The notes: generated from the sequence alone by a model not told the origin. 64,000 nt of DNA from Pseudomonas sp. SDI (GCF_003105155.1 NZ_QETK01000005.1:62001-126000); one strand, 5' to 3'; positions 39,185-49,285 are shown, counted from the first letter of the stretch. Made by a program: numbers and translations.

Positions 39185-40363
39185 ATGCAAAATCAAATCG
39201 GTGCACCCAAGGGCTTATCCCTGAGCGATCCACGTGTGCGTGCGTGGCTGTTCCAGATCCTCACCATCGTCGTGGTGGTCGGCCTGGGCTGGTACCTGTT
39301 CCACAACACCCAGACCAACCTGCAACACCGGGGTATCACCTCCGGCTTCGACTTCCTCGAACGCAGTGCCGGCTTCGGCATCGCCCAGCACCTGATTCCC
39401 TACACCGAGCAGGACAGCTATGCCCGGGTGTTCGTCATCGGTTTGCTCAACACCTTGCTGGTGACCTTCATCGGTATCGTGCTGGCGACCCTGCTGGGGT
39501 TCATCATCGGTGTGGCGCGACTGTCACCGAACTGGATGATCAACAAGCTGGCCACGGTGTATGTCGAGACCTTCCGTAACATCCCGCCGCTGCTGCAGAT
39601 CCTGTTCTGGTACTTCGCGGTGTTCCTGACCCTGCCGGGACCGCGTGGCAGTATCAACCTTAGCGACACCTTCTTCATCAGCAACCGTGGCCTGAACATG
39701 CCCGGTGCCTCGATGGCCGACGGTTTCTGGCCGTTCGCCATGTCGTTGGTGCTGGCCGTCGTCGCCATCGCGCTGATGGTGAAATGGGCCAACCGCCGCT
39801 TCGAAGCCAGCGGTCAGCCCTTCCACAAGTTCTGGGCCGGACTGGGCCTGCTGCTGGTGATTCCGGCGCTGAGCGTGCTGCTGTTCGGCAACCCGCTGAG
39901 CTGGGAAATGCCGCAATTGAAAGGATTCAATTTCGTCGGTGGCTGGGTACTGATTCCCGAGCTGCTGGCGCTGACCCTGGCACTGACCATCTACACGGCT
40001 GCGTTCATCGCCGAGATCGTTCGTTCCGGGATCCGTTCGGTCAGCTACGGGCAGACCGAAGCGGCGCGCTCGCTGGGCCTGCGCGAAGGGCCGACGCTGC
40101 GCAAGGTGATCATTCCCCAGGCGCTGCGGGTCATCATCCCGCCGCTGACCAGCCAGTACCTGAACCTGGCGAAGAACTCTTCGCTGGCGGCCGGTATCGG
40201 CTACCCGGAAATGGTCTCGCTGTTTGCCGGCACCGTGCTCAACCAGACCGGCCAGGCCATCGAGGTGATTGCCATCACCATGAGCGTCTATCTGGCGATC
40301 AGCATCAGCATTTCCCTGCTGATGAACTGGTACAACAAGCGCATTGCGCTGATCGAGCGGTAA
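39185..40363 (+). CDS. aapQ: General L-amino acid ABC transporter permease AapQ
   Basis: An inner-membrane permease of the His/Glu/Gln/Arg/opine family. The protein has 392 residues. Hydrophobic segments are spread through its length (for example FQILTIVVVVGLGWYLFHNT, IGIVLATLLGFIIGV). The cytoplasmic EAA loop that touches the ATPase is at EAARSLGLREGPTLRKVIIP. The large periplasmic insert between helices is typical of AapQ/BztB. It lies 68 bp after aapJ and 10 bp before aapM. Confidence 0.94.
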   Translation: MQNQIGAPKGLSLSDPRVRAWLFQILTIVVVVGLGWYLFHNTQTNLQHRGITSGFDFLERSAGFGIAQHLIPYTEQDSYARVFVIGLLNTLLVTFIGIVLATLLGFIIGVARLSPNWMINKLATVYVETFRNIPPLLQILFWYFAVFLTLPGPRGSINLSDTFFISNRGLNMPGASMADGFWPFAMSLVLAVVAIALMVKWANRRFEASGQPFHKFWAGLGLLLVIPALSVLLFGNPLSWEMPQLKGFNFVGGWVLIPELLALTLALTIYTAAFIAEIVRSGIRSVSYGQTEAARSLGLREGPTLRKVIIPQALRVIIPPLTSQYLNLAKNSSLAAGIGYPEMVSLFAGTVLNQTGQAIEVIAITMSVYLAISISISLLMNWYNKRIALIER

Positions 40364-40373
40364 GGAGACGCGC

Positions 40374-41471
40374 ATGACTTCCCATGTTTTCAAACCCGAT
40401 ATGCCGCCACCGGTGAAAACCGTCGGCGTGCTCGCCTGGATGCGCGCCAACCTGTTCTCCAGTTGGCTGAACACCCTGTTGACGCTGTTTGCCATCTACC
40501 TGGTGTGGCTGATCGTGCCGCCACTGCTGCAGTGGTCGATCTTCGATGCCAACTGGGTCGGCAGCACCCGCGCCGACTGCACCAAGGAGGGCGCCTGCTG
40601 GGTGTTCATCCAGCAGCGCTTCGGCCAGTTCATGTACGGCTACTACCCGAGCGAGCTGCGCTGGCGGGTCGACCTCACCGTGTGGCTGGCGGTGATCGGC
40701 GCGGCGCCGCTGTTCATTGCGCGTTTCCCGCGCAAGGCGCTATACGGGCTGTGCTTCCTGGTGGCCTATCCGATCCTCGCCTACACCCTGCTGCACGGCG
40801 ATAGCCTGGGCCTGACCCTGGTGCCGACCAGCCAGTGGGGCGGGCTGATGCTGACCCTGGTGATTGCCACCGTGGGCATCGTTGGCGCCTTGCCGCTGGG
40901 CATTCTGCTGGCGCTCGGCCGGCGCTCGAAAATGCCGGCGGTGAAGGTGGTGTGCGTGACCTTCATCGAGTTCTGGCGCGGCGTACCGTTGATCACCGTG
41001 CTGTTCATGTCGTCGGTGATGCTGCCGTTGTTCCTGCCCGAGGGCATGAGCTTCGACAAGCTGCTGCGGGCGATGATCGGGGTAATCCTGTTCCAGTCGG
41101 CGTACATCGCCGAGGTGGTGCGTGGCGGTTTGCAGGCGATTCCCAAGGGCCAGTACGAAGCCGCTGCGGCCATGGGCCTGGGCTACTGGCGGGCGATGGG
41201 CCTGGTGATTCTGCCGCAAGCCCTGAAGCTGGTGATCCCCGGCATCGTCAACACCTTCATTGCACTGTTCAAGGACACCAGCCTGGTGATCATCATCGGC
41301 CTGTTCGACCTGCTCAACAGCGTCAAGCAGGCGGCGGCAGACCCGGCCTGGCTTGGTATGGCGACCGAGGGCTATGTGTTCGCGGCCCTGGTGTTCTGGA
41401 TTTTCTGTTTCGGTATGTCCCGCTACTCCATGCACCTGGAGCGCAAGCTGGACACAGGCCACAAGCGTTAG
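40374..41471 (+). CDS. aapM: General L-amino acid ABC transporter permease AapM
   Basis: The second permease of the Aap transporter. It has 365 residues with helices such as LLTLFAIYLVWLIVPPLLQW, LWLAVIGAAPLFI and GLMLTLVIATVGIVGALPLG. The EAA loop is EAAAAMGLGYWRAMGLVILP. The periplasmic loop with paired cysteines (RADCTKEGACW) may hold a disulfide. GGAG lies 8 bp before the ATG, and the gene is 12 bp before aapP. Confidence 0.94.
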   Translation: MTSHVFKPDMPPPVKTVGVLAWMRANLFSSWLNTLLTLFAIYLVWLIVPPLLQWSIFDANWVGSTRADCTKEGACWVFIQQRFGQFMYGYYPSELRWRVDLTVWLAVIGAAPLFIARFPRKALYGLCFLVAYPILAYTLLHGDSLGLTLVPTSQWGGLMLTLVIATVGIVGALPLGILLALGRRSKMPAVKVVCVTFIEFWRGVPLITVLFMSSVMLPLFLPEGMSFDKLLRAMIGVILFQSAYIAEVVRGGLQAIPKGQYEAAAAMGLGYWRAMGLVILPQALKLVIPGIVNTFIALFKDTSLVIIIGLFDLLNSVKQAAADPAWLGMATEGYVFAALVFWIFCFGMSRYSMHLERKLDTGHKR

Positions 41472-41483
41472 GAGTTTTTCGAG

Positions 41484-42248
41484 ATGAGTGAAGCGATCAA
41501 ACAGCCTGTGGGCCCTGAAGGCATTATCCAGATGCAGGGCGTGAACAAGTGGTACGGCCAGTTCCACGTGCTCAAGGACATCAACCTGAATGTGCGCCAG
41601 GGCGAGCGCATCGTCCTGTGCGGGCCTTCGGGCTCGGGCAAGTCGACCACCATTCGTTGCCTGAACCGGCTGGAAGAGCATCAGCAGGGGCGCATCGTGG
41701 TGGATGGGGTGGAACTGACCAACGACCTCAAGCAGATCGAGGCGATCCGCCGCGAAGTGGGCATGGTGTTCCAGCACTTCAACCTGTTCCCGCACCTGAC
41801 CATCCTGCAGAACTGCACGCTGGCGCCGATGTGGGTGCGCAAGATGCCCAAGCGCAAGGCCGAGGAAATTGCCATGCATTACCTGGAGCGCGTGCGCATC
41901 CCGGAGCAGGCGCACAAGTTCCCTGGGCAGTTGTCGGGGGGGCAGCAGCAGCGCGTGGCGATTGCCCGGGCATTGTGCATGAAACCGAAGATCATGCTGT
42001 TCGACGAACCGACCTCGGCGCTCGACCCGGAGATGGTCAAGGAAGTGCTGGATACCATGGTGAGCCTGGCCGAAGACGGTATGACCATGCTCTGCGTAAC
42101 CCATGAGATGGGCTTTGCACGGACGGTGGCGAACCGCGTGATCTTCATGGACAAGGGCGAGATCGTCGAGCAGGCGGCACCGGACGACTTCTTCGACCGG
42201 CCACAGAACGAGCGGACCCAGTTGTTCCTGAGTCAGATCCTGCACTAA
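41484..42248 (+). CDS. aapP: General L-amino acid ABC transporter ATPase AapP
   Basis: The 254-residue ATPase that energises AapQM. Walker A is [11 protein letters not shown], the Q-loop is [12 protein letters not shown], the ABC signature is [11 protein letters not shown], Walker B is [15 protein letters not shown], and the switch histidine is in CVTHEMGFA. It ends the aap operon at a hairpin convergent with algW. Confidence 0.96.
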   Translation: MSEAIKQPVGPEGIIQMQGVNKWYGQFHVLKDINLNVRQGERIVLCGPSGSGKSTTIRCLNRLEEHQQGRIVVDGVELTNDLKQIEAIRREVGMVFQHFNLFPHLTILQNCTLAPMWVRKMPKRKAEEIAMHYLERVRIPEQAHKFPGQLSGGQQQRVAIARALCMKPKIMLFDEPTSALDPEMVKEVLDTMVSLAEDGMTMLCVTHEMGFARTVANRVIFMDKGEIVEQAAPDDFFDRPQNERTQLFLSQILH

Positions 42249-42256
42249 GGCAAAAA

Positions 42257-42285
42257 GCATCGCGGGACGACTCGTCCCGCGATGC
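42257..42285. terminator. Palindromic terminator between aapP and algW
   Basis: Arms GCATCGCGGGACGA and TCGTCCCGCGATGC, 14 bp each, separated by one base. On the minus strand the palindrome is followed by TTTTTG, so it serves algW best, and probably both convergent genes. It is a full-length copy of the CATCGCGGGACGAG repeat family. Confidence 0.82.
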
Positions 42286-42297
42286 GGCCCTGAGGCC

Positions 42298-43455
42298 TTA
42301 CTGTTCCTCTTTGGCCACCGGCGCCGGTGGCGGCCGCAAGCCGACTTCAGCCGTCAGCTTCAACTGCTTGCCGTTACGCACCACTTCAATCGCGATCTTG
42401 TCGTTCGGCTTGGTCCGCGCCACCTGGTTCATCGAGCGCCGGCCATCGCCGGCCGGCTCGCCATTGATGCTCAGAATCACGTCACCCAACTGCAACCCGG
42501 CTTTCTGCGCCGGCCCGTCGCGGAAGATCCCCGCCACCACGATGCCTGGCCGCCCCTGCATGCCGAACGACTCTGCCAGCTCCTGGCTCAGCGGCTGCAC
42601 TTCGATCCCCAGCCAGCCGCGAATCACCTGGCCATGCTCGATAATCGACTTCATCACCTCCAGCGCCAGCTTGGTCGGAATGGCAAAACCGATCCCCTGC
42701 GAGCCCCCCGACTTGGAGAAGATCGCTGTGTTGATCCCGGTCAGGTTGCCGTTGGCATCCACCAGTGCGCCACCGGAGTTGCCCGGGTTGATCGCCGCGT
42801 CGGTCTGGATGAAATCCTCGTAGGTGTTCAGCCCCAGCTGATTACGTCCGGTGGCACTGATGATGCCCATGGTGACCGTCTGGCCGACGCCGAACGGGTT
42901 GCCGATGGCCAGGGCGACATCGCCGATATGAATGTTGTCGGAGCGGCCGATGGTGATTGCCGGCAGGTCCTTGAGGTCGATCTTCAGCACCGCCAGGTCG
43001 GTTTCCGGGTCGCTGCCGATTACCCGCGCCAGGGTTTCGCGGCCGTCCTTGAGCGCCACCACGATCTGGTCGGCACCAGAGGTGACGTGGTTGTTGGTCA
43101 GCAGGTAGCCTTCCGGGCTCATGATCACCGCCGAGCCCAGGCTCGACTCCCAGCGCCGCTGCTTGGGCAGGTTATCGCCGAAGAAGCGCCGGAACTGCGG
43201 GTCTTCGAACAGCGGATGGGCGCTCTTGTTGACCACCTTGGTGGTGTACAGGTTGGCCACGGCCGGGGCTGCGTGGCTCACCGCGTCGGCATACGACACC
43301 GGGCCCTGAATGACCCGTGAAGTCTTTGGCGCCTGTTGCAGGTTGACGTCCTGGCTCGGCAGGCCGACCCAGTGAGGAAACCGCTGGATAACCAGCAGGG
43401 CGATCAGCACGCCGGTGAACAGTGGCCAGCCAACGTAACGCAGAGCCTTGAGCAT
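42298..43455 (-). CDS. algW: Periplasmic serine protease AlgW (DegS homologue)
   Basis: AlgW starts the cleavage of the anti-sigma factor MucA, releasing AlgU (sigma-E) for the envelope-stress and alginate response. The 385-residue protein has one N-terminal anchor (WPLFTGVLIALLVIQRFPHW). The trypsin-like triad is histidine in LLTNNHVTSGAD, aspartate in DPETDLAVLKID and serine in INPGNSGGALVD. A C-terminal PDZ domain (from about IRGWLGIEVQPLSQ) senses exposed C-termini of misfolded outer-membrane proteins. Confidence 0.95.
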   Translation of the reverse strand: MLKALRYVGWPLFTGVLIALLVIQRFPHWVGLPSQDVNLQQAPKTSRVIQGPVSYADAVSHAAPAVANLYTTKVVNKSAHPLFEDPQFRRFFGDNLPKQRRWESSLGSAVIMSPEGYLLTNNHVTSGADQIVVALKDGRETLARVIGSDPETDLAVLKIDLKDLPAITIGRSDNIHIGDVALAIGNPFGVGQTVTMGIISATGRNQLGLNTYEDFIQTDAAINPGNSGGALVDANGNLTGINTAIFSKSGGSQGIGFAIPTKLALEVMKSIIEHGQVIRGWLGIEVQPLSQELAESFGMQGRPGIVVAGIFRDGPAQKAGLQLGDVILSINGEPAGDGRRSMNQVARTKPNDKIAIEVVRNGKQLKLTAEVGLRPPPAPVAKEEQ

Positions 43456-43579
43456 TTAACGAATCCTGGGGAGATGGCCAGAGCCAGTCTTGCCATGGGG
43501 GAGTAATGAGCGCGCGCGATCATACTGCGCCAGCGCCGGTGCAGGAACCGCTAAATAAGCCAGACCACCCCGTCACCCA

Positions 43580-43627
43580 CCGTCGGTTCCCCCAGAACAG
43601 CCGACGGCCCATAATGGTGGCCATTAT
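43580..43627. promoter_or_regulatory. Two adjacent inverted repeats between algW and nif3
   Basis: First, CCGTCGG (43580-43586) with CCGACGG (43601-43607). Next, ATAATGG (43611-43617) and CCATTAT (43621-43627), perfect arms around TGG. The second repeat provides a -10-like hexamer on each strand (CATAAT on plus, TATAAT on minus). The 218-bp gap is otherwise featureless. Confidence 0.4.
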
Positions 43628-43673
43628 ACGAGGCCTTGTGCCGCGCTGAACTGTTGAATTGAGGAGTCTTTCC

Positions 43674-44432
43674 ATGGCTGTAGCCCTGAATACCCTGGTC
43701 GAGGAAGCCGATCGCTACCTGGGCAGCGCCAAAATCCAGGATTACTGCCCCAACGGCCTGCAAGTCGAAGGCAACCCGCAGGTGTCGCGTATCGTCAGCG
43801 GTGTTACCGCCAGCCAGGCACTGCTCGACGCCGCAGTAGAGGCTGGCGCCGATCTGGTGCTGGTGCACCACGGCTACTTCTGGAAGGGCGAGAACCCGTG
43901 CGTCACCGGCATGAAGCAGCGCCGCCTGAAAACCCTGCTCAAGCACGACATCAGCCTGCTCGCCTACCACCTGCCGTTGGACCTGCATGCCGATGTCGGC
44001 AATAACGTGCAACTGGCGCGACAGCTCGACATCACCGTCGAAGGCCCGCTCGACCCGGCCAACCCGCGGGTGGTCGGCCTGGTCGGCTCGCTGGCCGAGC
44101 CGCTGTCGGCCCGCGACTTCGCCCGGCGGGTGAGCGAAGTGATGGGCCGCGAACCGCTGCTGATCGAAGGCGCGCAGATCATCCGCCGGGTTGGCTGGTG
44201 CACGGGCGGCGGCCAGGGCTACATCGACCAGGCGATTGCCGCCGGGGTCGACCTGTACCTGAGCGGCGAGGCCTCCGAGCAGACCTTCCACAGTGCCCGC
44301 GAAAACGGCATCAGTTTCATCGCCGCCGGCCACCACGCCACCGAACGTTACGGGGTGCAGGCACTGGGCGATTATCTGGCGCGGCGGTTCGCCCTCGAAC
44401 ACCTGTTTATCGACTGCCCGAACCCGATCTGA
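43674..44432 (+). CDS. Nif3-like dinuclear metal centre protein
   Basis: A 252-residue member of the Nif3/YbgI family, toroidal proteins with a two-metal centre. Visible metal-binding segments are LVLVHHGYFW (near residue 65) and the C-terminal ISFIAAGHHATERYGVQAL. The biochemical role is unsettled in bacteria; links to GTP cyclohydrolase I chemistry have been proposed. GAGGAG lies 9 bp before the ATG. It is conserved between algW and cysD in pseudomonads, with no evident functional link to either. Confidence 0.92.
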   Translation: MAVALNTLVEEADRYLGSAKIQDYCPNGLQVEGNPQVSRIVSGVTASQALLDAAVEAGADLVLVHHGYFWKGENPCVTGMKQRRLKTLLKHDISLLAYHLPLDLHADVGNNVQLARQLDITVEGPLDPANPRVVGLVGSLAEPLSARDFARRVSEVMGREPLLIEGAQIIRRVGWCTGGGQGYIDQAIAAGVDLYLSGEASEQTFHSARENGISFIAAGHHATERYGVQALGDYLARRFALEHLFIDCPNPI

Positions 44433-44468
44433 GGCTAAAACGAGAGGGCATATTCTTATACTGTTTCG

Positions 44469-44492
44469 TTCTACTTGGGCGCCTAAATAGAA
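44469..44492. promoter_or_regulatory. Long palindrome upstream of cysD
   Basis: A 24-bp near-perfect inverted repeat centred on GGCGCC. The outer arms are TTCTA and TAGAA, with only two mismatched pairs. It lies 77 bp before the cysD ATG. It is a candidate operator for control of sulfate assimilation; the regulator is not known from the sequence. Confidence 0.45.
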
Positions 44493-44568
44493 TAGGACGT
44501 TGTGATAGAGTGGCTCGCTCGAACACGGCCCGCTGGCCGTCCATAAGATCGATTTTCCGTGAGTAGCC

Positions 44569-45486
44569 ATGGTCGACAAACTGACGCATTTGAAACAGTT
44601 GGAGGCGGAGAGCATCCACATCATTCGTGAGGTGGCCGCCGAGTTCGATAACCCGGTGATGCTGTACTCGATTGGCAAGGATTCGGCCGTGATGCTGCAC
44701 CTTGCGCGCAAAGCCTTCTTCCCGGGCAAGCTGCCGTTTCCGGTGATGCACGTCGACACCCAGTGGAAGTTCCAGGAGATGTACAGTTTCCGTGACAAGA
44801 TGGTCGCGGAGATGGGCCTGGAGCTGATCACTCACGTGAACCCGGACGGCGTCGCCCAGGGCATCAACCCGTTCACCCACGGCAGTGCCAAACACACCGA
44901 CATCATGAAGACCGAGGGGCTCAAGCAGGCACTCGACAAACATGGTTTCGACGCCGCCTTCGGTGGCGCGCGCCGCGACGAAGAGAAGTCGCGGGCGAAG
45001 GAGCGGGTCTACTCGTTCCGTGACAGCAAGCACCGCTGGGACCCGAAAAACCAGCGTCCCGAGCTGTGGAACGTCTATAACGGCAAGGTCAACAAGGGCG
45101 AGTCGATCCGCGTGTTCCCGCTGTCGAACTGGACCGAGCTGGACATCTGGCAGTACATCTACCTCGAAGGTATCCCGATCGTGCCGCTGTACTTCGCCGC
45201 CGAGCGCGAAGTGATCGAGAAAAACGGCACGCTGATCATGATCGACGACGAGCGCATCCTCGAGCACCTCTCCGACGAGGAGAAGGCGCGCATCGTCAAG
45301 AAGAAAGTCCGTTTCCGTACCCTTGGCTGCTACCCGTTGACGGGCGCGGTGGAGTCCGAGGCCGAGAGCCTGACGGACATCATTCAGGAAATGCTCCTGA
45401 CGCGTACGTCTGAACGCCAGGGCCGTGTCATCGACCACGATGGCGCAGGTTCCATGGAAGACAAGAAACGCCAAGGCTATTTCTAA
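44569..45486 (+). CDS. cysD: Sulfate adenylyltransferase subunit 2 CysD
   Basis: CysD is the catalytic subunit of ATP sulfurylase, forming adenosine 5'-phosphosulfate from sulfate and ATP. The PP-loop pyrophosphatase motif is [13 protein letters not shown] (about residues 34-46). Other conserved stretches are [16 protein letters not shown] and [20 protein letters not shown]. The protein has 305 residues. It pairs with the CysN part of the next gene, 14 bp downstream. Confidence 0.97.
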   Translation: MVDKLTHLKQLEAESIHIIREVAAEFDNPVMLYSIGKDSAVMLHLARKAFFPGKLPFPVMHVDTQWKFQEMYSFRDKMVAEMGLELITHVNPDGVAQGINPFTHGSAKHTDIMKTEGLKQALDKHGFDAAFGGARRDEEKSRAKERVYSFRDSKHRWDPKNQRPELWNVYNGKVNKGESIRVFPLSNWTELDIWQYIYLEGIPIVPLYFAAEREVIEKNGTLIMIDDERILEHLSDEEKARIVKKKVRFRTLGCYPLTGAVESEAESLTDIIQEMLLTRTSERQGRVIDHDGAGSMEDKKRQGYF

Positions 45487-45500
45487 GTTAGGGTCAGAGC

Positions 45501-47402
45501 ATGTCGCACCAATCCGAATTGATCAGCGAGGACATCCTCGCGTACCTGGCCCAGCACGAACGCAAGGAACTGCTGCGCTTCTTGACCTGCGGTAACGTCG
45601 ACGACGGCAAGAGCACCCTGATCGGGCGCCTGCTGCACGACTCCAAGATGATCTACGAAGATCACCTGGAAGCGATCACCCGCGACTCGAAGAAAGTCGG
45701 CACCACCGGCGAAGACATCGACCTGGCGCTGCTGGTCGACGGCCTGCAGGCCGAGCGTGAGCAAGGCATCACCATCGATGTGGCCTACCGCTATTTCTCC
45801 ACCGCCAAGCGCAAGTTCATCATTGCCGACACCCCGGGCCACGAGCAGTACACCCGTAACATGGCCACCGGCGCGTCCACCTGCGACCTGGCGATCATTC
45901 TGGTCGACGCCCGCTACGGCGTGCAGACCCAGACCCGCCGGCACAGCTACATCGCCTCGCTGCTGGGCATCAAGCATATCGTTGTGGCCATCAACAAGAT
46001 GGACCTCAAGGGCTTCGACGAGCAGGTGTTCGAGTCGATCAAGGCCGACTACCTGCAGTTTGCCGACGCGATCAAGCTGAACCCGAGCAGCCTGCACTTC
46101 GTGCCGATGTCGGCGCTCAAGGGTGACAACGTGGTCAACCGCAGCGAGCGTTCGCCGTGGTACAGCGGCCCGGCGCTGATGGAAATCCTCGAAACCGTGG
46201 AAGTGGCGGCCGACCGCAACTTCACCGACCTGCGCTTCCCGGTGCAGTACGTCAACCGGCCGAACCTGAACTTCCGTGGCTTCGCCGGGACCCTGGCGAG
46301 CGGCGTGGTGCACAAGGGCGACGAGATCGTCGTGTTGCCGTCGGGCAAGAGCAGCCGGGTCAAATCCATCGTCACCTTCGAAGGTGAGCTGGAGAACGCC
46401 GGCCCTGGCCAGGCGGTCACCCTGACCATGGAAGACGAGATCGACATCTCCCGTGGCGACCTGCTGGTGCATGCCGATAACGTCCCGCCGGTTACCGACC
46501 AGTTCGACGCGATGCTCGTGTGGATGGCCGAAGAGCCGATGCTGCCGGGTAAGAAATACGACATCAAGCGCGCCACCAGCTACGTGCCGGGCTCGATTGC
46601 CAGCATCGCCCACAAGGTCGATGTGAACACCCTGGAGCAGGGCGCTGCCAGCGCCCTGCAACTGAATGAAATCGGCCAGGTCAAGGTCAGCCTCGACGCG
46701 CCGATCGCCCTCGACGGTTACGAGAGCAACCGCACCACTGGTGCATTCATCGTTATCGACCGCCTGACCAACGGCACTGTCGGTGCGGGCATGATCATCG
46801 CGCCGCCGGTGGTGCCGCATGGTTCGGTGGGGCAGCATGGCAAGTTGGCCCACGTGGCCACCGAAGAGCGCGCACTGCGCTTCGGCCAGCAGCCGGCCAC
46901 CGTGCTGTTCAGCGGCCTGTCCGGCGCGGGCAAGAGCACCCTGGCCTATGCCGTGGAGCGCAAGCTGTTCGACATGGGCCGTGCGGTGTATGTGCTGGAC
47001 GGGCAGAACCTGCGCCATGACCTGAACAAGGGCCTGCCGCAGGACCGTGCCGGGCGTACCGAGAACTGGCGGCGTGCCGCGCACGTGGCGCGTCAGTTCA
47101 ACGAAGCCGGCCTGCTGACCCTGGCGGCGTTCGTTGCGCCGGATGCCGAGGGGCGTGAGCAGGCCAAGGCGCTGATCGGCAAGGAGCGTTTGCTGACGGT
47201 CTACGTGCAGGCTTCGCCGCTGGTCTGCCGTGAGCGCGATCCGCAGGGGCTGTATGCGGCGGGTGGGGATAACATCCCAGGCGAGAGCTTCCCGTTCGAC
47301 GTGCCGCTGGATGCCGATCTGGTGATCGATACCCAGCATGTCAGCCTGGAAGACGGCGTCAAGCAGGTACTCGACCTGCTGCGCAAGCGTGGCGCGATCT
47401 AA
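45501..47402 (+). CDS. cysNC: Bifunctional sulfate adenylyltransferase GTPase/APS kinase CysNC
   Basis: A fusion of the regulatory GTPase of ATP sulfurylase (CysN) with adenylylsulfate kinase (CysC), which makes PAPS. The GTPase part has [25 protein letters not shown] and NKMD, followed by EF-Tu-like beta domains. From about residue 460 the kinase part starts, with a P-loop [17 protein letters not shown] and [10 protein letters not shown]. The 633-residue length matches the fusion in other pseudomonads, so CysC is not missing. The transcript ends at a strong terminator 18 bp downstream. Confidence 0.97.
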   Translation: MSHQSELISEDILAYLAQHERKELLRFLTCGNVDDGKSTLIGRLLHDSKMIYEDHLEAITRDSKKVGTTGEDIDLALLVDGLQAEREQGITIDVAYRYFSTAKRKFIIADTPGHEQYTRNMATGASTCDLAIILVDARYGVQTQTRRHSYIASLLGIKHIVVAINKMDLKGFDEQVFESIKADYLQFADAIKLNPSSLHFVPMSALKGDNVVNRSERSPWYSGPALMEILETVEVAADRNFTDLRFPVQYVNRPNLNFRGFAGTLASGVVHKGDEIVVLPSGKSSRVKSIVTFEGELENAGPGQAVTLTMEDEIDISRGDLLVHADNVPPVTDQFDAMLVWMAEEPMLPGKKYDIKRATSYVPGSIASIAHKVDVNTLEQGAASALQLNEIGQVKVSLDAPIALDGYESNRTTGAFIVIDRLTNGTVGAGMIIAPPVVPHGSVGQHGKLAHVATEERALRFGQQPATVLFSGLSGAGKSTLAYAVERKLFDMGRAVYVLDGQNLRHDLNKGLPQDRAGRTENWRRAAHVARQFNEAGLLTLAAFVAPDAEGREQAKALIGKERLLTVYVQASPLVCRERDPQGLYAAGGDNIPGESFPFDVPLDADLVIDTQHVSLEDGVKQVLDLLRKRGAI

Positions 47403-47419
47403 GCCGCTGTGCAGAATGA

Positions 47420-47456
47420 AAAACCCCGCCCGGGCCTGACCCTGGCGGGGTTTTTT
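47420..47456. terminator. Intrinsic terminator after cysNC
   Basis: Stem AAACCCCGCC / GGCGGGGTTT around a 13-base loop, flanked by AAAA on the left and TTTTTT on the right, so it could work in both directions. A half copy of the CATCGCGGGACGAG repeat (TATCGCGGGACGAG, about 47462-47475) sits between it and the convergent opuC ATPase gene. Confidence 0.9.
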
Positions 47457-47480
47457 ATGGCCTATCGCGGGACGAGCCCC

Positions 47481-48635
47481 TCAGACCACCGCCTCAGCCG
47501 GCGACACAATGCTGGTCTTGCCCCCCCGCGAACGCCCCGAGCTCAGGTACGCGGCAATCGACTCCTGCGTCACCTCGCCCAGGAACACCTGCTCGGCATC
47601 CAGCACCGGCAGCCACGCACGGTTGAACTCGTACATCCGCGACAACAGGATGCGCAGGTGCTCGTCATGCGCCGCCGTCGCATTGAAACTACGCAGGAAG
47701 TCCTGACACGTTCCCTGCTGGCGATGCAGATCGCGCCGACGCACATAGCCCTTGGCCTTGTTCTCGGCATCGGTCACCACCACGTAGCGACGGTCGTGCT
47801 CGTCCATCAGTTCCAGCGCATCGCTCACCGGGGTTTCCGGGCTCACCGACGGCGCGTTGTCCGCCGCATCCTCGGCCCGCACCAGCAACAGTCGCTTGAG
47901 CGTACTGTCCTGGCCGACGAAGTTGCTTACGAAGTCATCCGCCGGGTGTGCCAGCAGCGTGTCCGGGTGATCGATCTGCACCAGTTTGCCGGCGCGGAAG
48001 ATGGCGATCTTGTCGCCCAGCTTGATCGCCTCGTCGATGTCGTGGCTGACCATGATCACGGTCTTGTTCAGCGCCCGCTGCATCTCGAAGAACTCGTTCT
48101 GGATCATTTCGCGGTTGATCGGGTCGACCGCGCCGAACGGCTCGTCCATCAGCAGCAACGGCGCATCCGCCGCCAGCGCCCGGATCACCCCGATGCGCTG
48201 CTGCTGCCCGCCGGACAATTCCCGCGGGTAACGATGCAGGTACTGCTTGGGCTCCAGCTTGATCATGCGCATCAGCTCGCGGGCCCGTTCATGGCACTTC
48301 TGCTTGTCCCAACCGAGCAGGCGTGGCACCACGGTGATGTTTTCCTCGATGGTCATGTTCGGGAACAGGCCGGTCTGCTGGATCACATAACCGATGCTGC
48401 GGCGCAGCGTTACCGCGTCCAGGCCGGTGGTGTCCTCGCCATTGATCAGCACCTTGCCGGCGGTCGGCGCGATCAGCCGGTTGATCATTTTCAGGGTGGT
48501 GCTCTTGCCGCAACCGGACGGGCCGAGGAATACGCAGATCTCGCCTTCGTTGACCGTCAGGCTTACCGAGTCGACGGCCTTGATGGCTTTGCCGTTGCTA
48601 TGGAAGGTTTTGCCAAGGTTTTGAAGTTCGATCAT
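47481..48635 (-). CDS. Osmoprotectant ABC transporter ATPase with CBS region (OpuCA-type)
   Basis: The ATPase of a glycine betaine/carnitine/choline-type transporter. Walker A is FLGPSGCGKSTTLK, the Q-loop region is GYVIQQTGLFPN, the signature is [11 protein letters not shown], and Walker B is LLLMDEPFGAVDPI. After about residue 250 comes a pair of CBS-like segments (VSDALELMDEHDRRYVVVTD and RAWLPVLDAEQVFLGEVTQE), which in OpuA/OpuC proteins sense ionic strength. The ATG at 48635 overlaps the preceding permease stop, giving 384 residues. Confidence 0.92.
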   Translation of the reverse strand: MIELQNLGKTFHSNGKAIKAVDSVSLTVNEGEICVFLGPSGCGKSTTLKMINRLIAPTAGKVLINGEDTTGLDAVTLRRSIGYVIQQTGLFPNMTIEENITVVPRLLGWDKQKCHERARELMRMIKLEPKQYLHRYPRELSGGQQQRIGVIRALAADAPLLLMDEPFGAVDPINREMIQNEFFEMQRALNKTVIMVSHDIDEAIKLGDKIAIFRAGKLVQIDHPDTLLAHPADDFVSNFVGQDSTLKRLLLVRAEDAADNAPSVSPETPVSDALELMDEHDRRYVVVTDAENKAKGYVRRRDLHRQQGTCQDFLRSFNATAAHDEHLRILLSRMYEFNRAWLPVLDAEQVFLGEVTQESIAAYLSSGRSRGGKTSIVSPAEAVV

Positions 48636-49285
48636 TTGAGCAGTCCTTTTGGAGTCAGCGAACGTTGCAGGGCTTGCAGCAGCAGGTCGGCAAAGATGGC
48701 CAGCAGGCTCACCAGCACGGCGCCGACCAGTAGCATCGACATGTCGCTGCGGCTGATGGAAGTCAGGATGAGTACACCCAGGCCGCCGGCGCCGATAGTG
48801 GCGGCGATGGTCATGACGCCGATGTTCATCACCACTGCGGTGCGCACGCCGGCGATGATCACCGGCAGCGCAATCGGCAACTCGACCATGCGCAGGCGCT
48901 GGCCGAAGGTCATGCCGATACCGCGCGCGGCCTCGCGAATGCCTGGCTCGACGTTGGTCAGCGCCAGGTAGGTGTTCCGCAGGATCGGCAGCAGTGAATA
49001 GAGGAACACCGCGGTGATCGCCGGCAGCGGGCCGAGGCCCTGGCCGAATTTGGAGTAGAACGGCAGCAGCAGGCCGAACAGGGCAATCGACGGCACCGTC
49101 AGCAACACTGTGGCGCTGGCTTGCAGTGGCCCGGCCAATGCCGGAAAGCGGGTCATCAGAATGCCCAGCGGCACGCCGACCAGAATGGCCAGGGACACGG
49201 CGATGCCGACCAGGGTGATGTGTTCCCAGGTCAGTTGCAGCACCTGGGCCCAGTCGAGGTGGGCGAACGTATCGAGCAGGTTCAT
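48632..49285 (-). CDS. Osmoprotectant ABC transporter permease (OpuCB-type)
   Basis: A 217-residue membrane permease of the BPD-transport family. Membrane segments include ITLVGIAVSLAILVGVPLGI, PAITAVFLYSLLPILRNTYL and VLVSLLAIFADLLLQAL. The loop that contacts the ATPase is REAARGIGMTFGQRLRMVELP. It overlaps the ATPase gene downstream and the binding-protein gene upstream by 4 bp each, so translation is tightly coupled. Confidence 0.92.
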   Translation of the reverse strand: MNLLDTFAHLDWAQVLQLTWEHITLVGIAVSLAILVGVPLGILMTRFPALAGPLQASATVLLTVPSIALFGLLLPFYSKFGQGLGPLPAITAVFLYSLLPILRNTYLALTNVEPGIREAARGIGMTFGQRLRMVELPIALPVIIAGVRTAVVMNIGVMTIAATIGAGGLGVLILTSISRSDMSMLLVGAVLVSLLAIFADLLLQALQRSLTPKGLLK

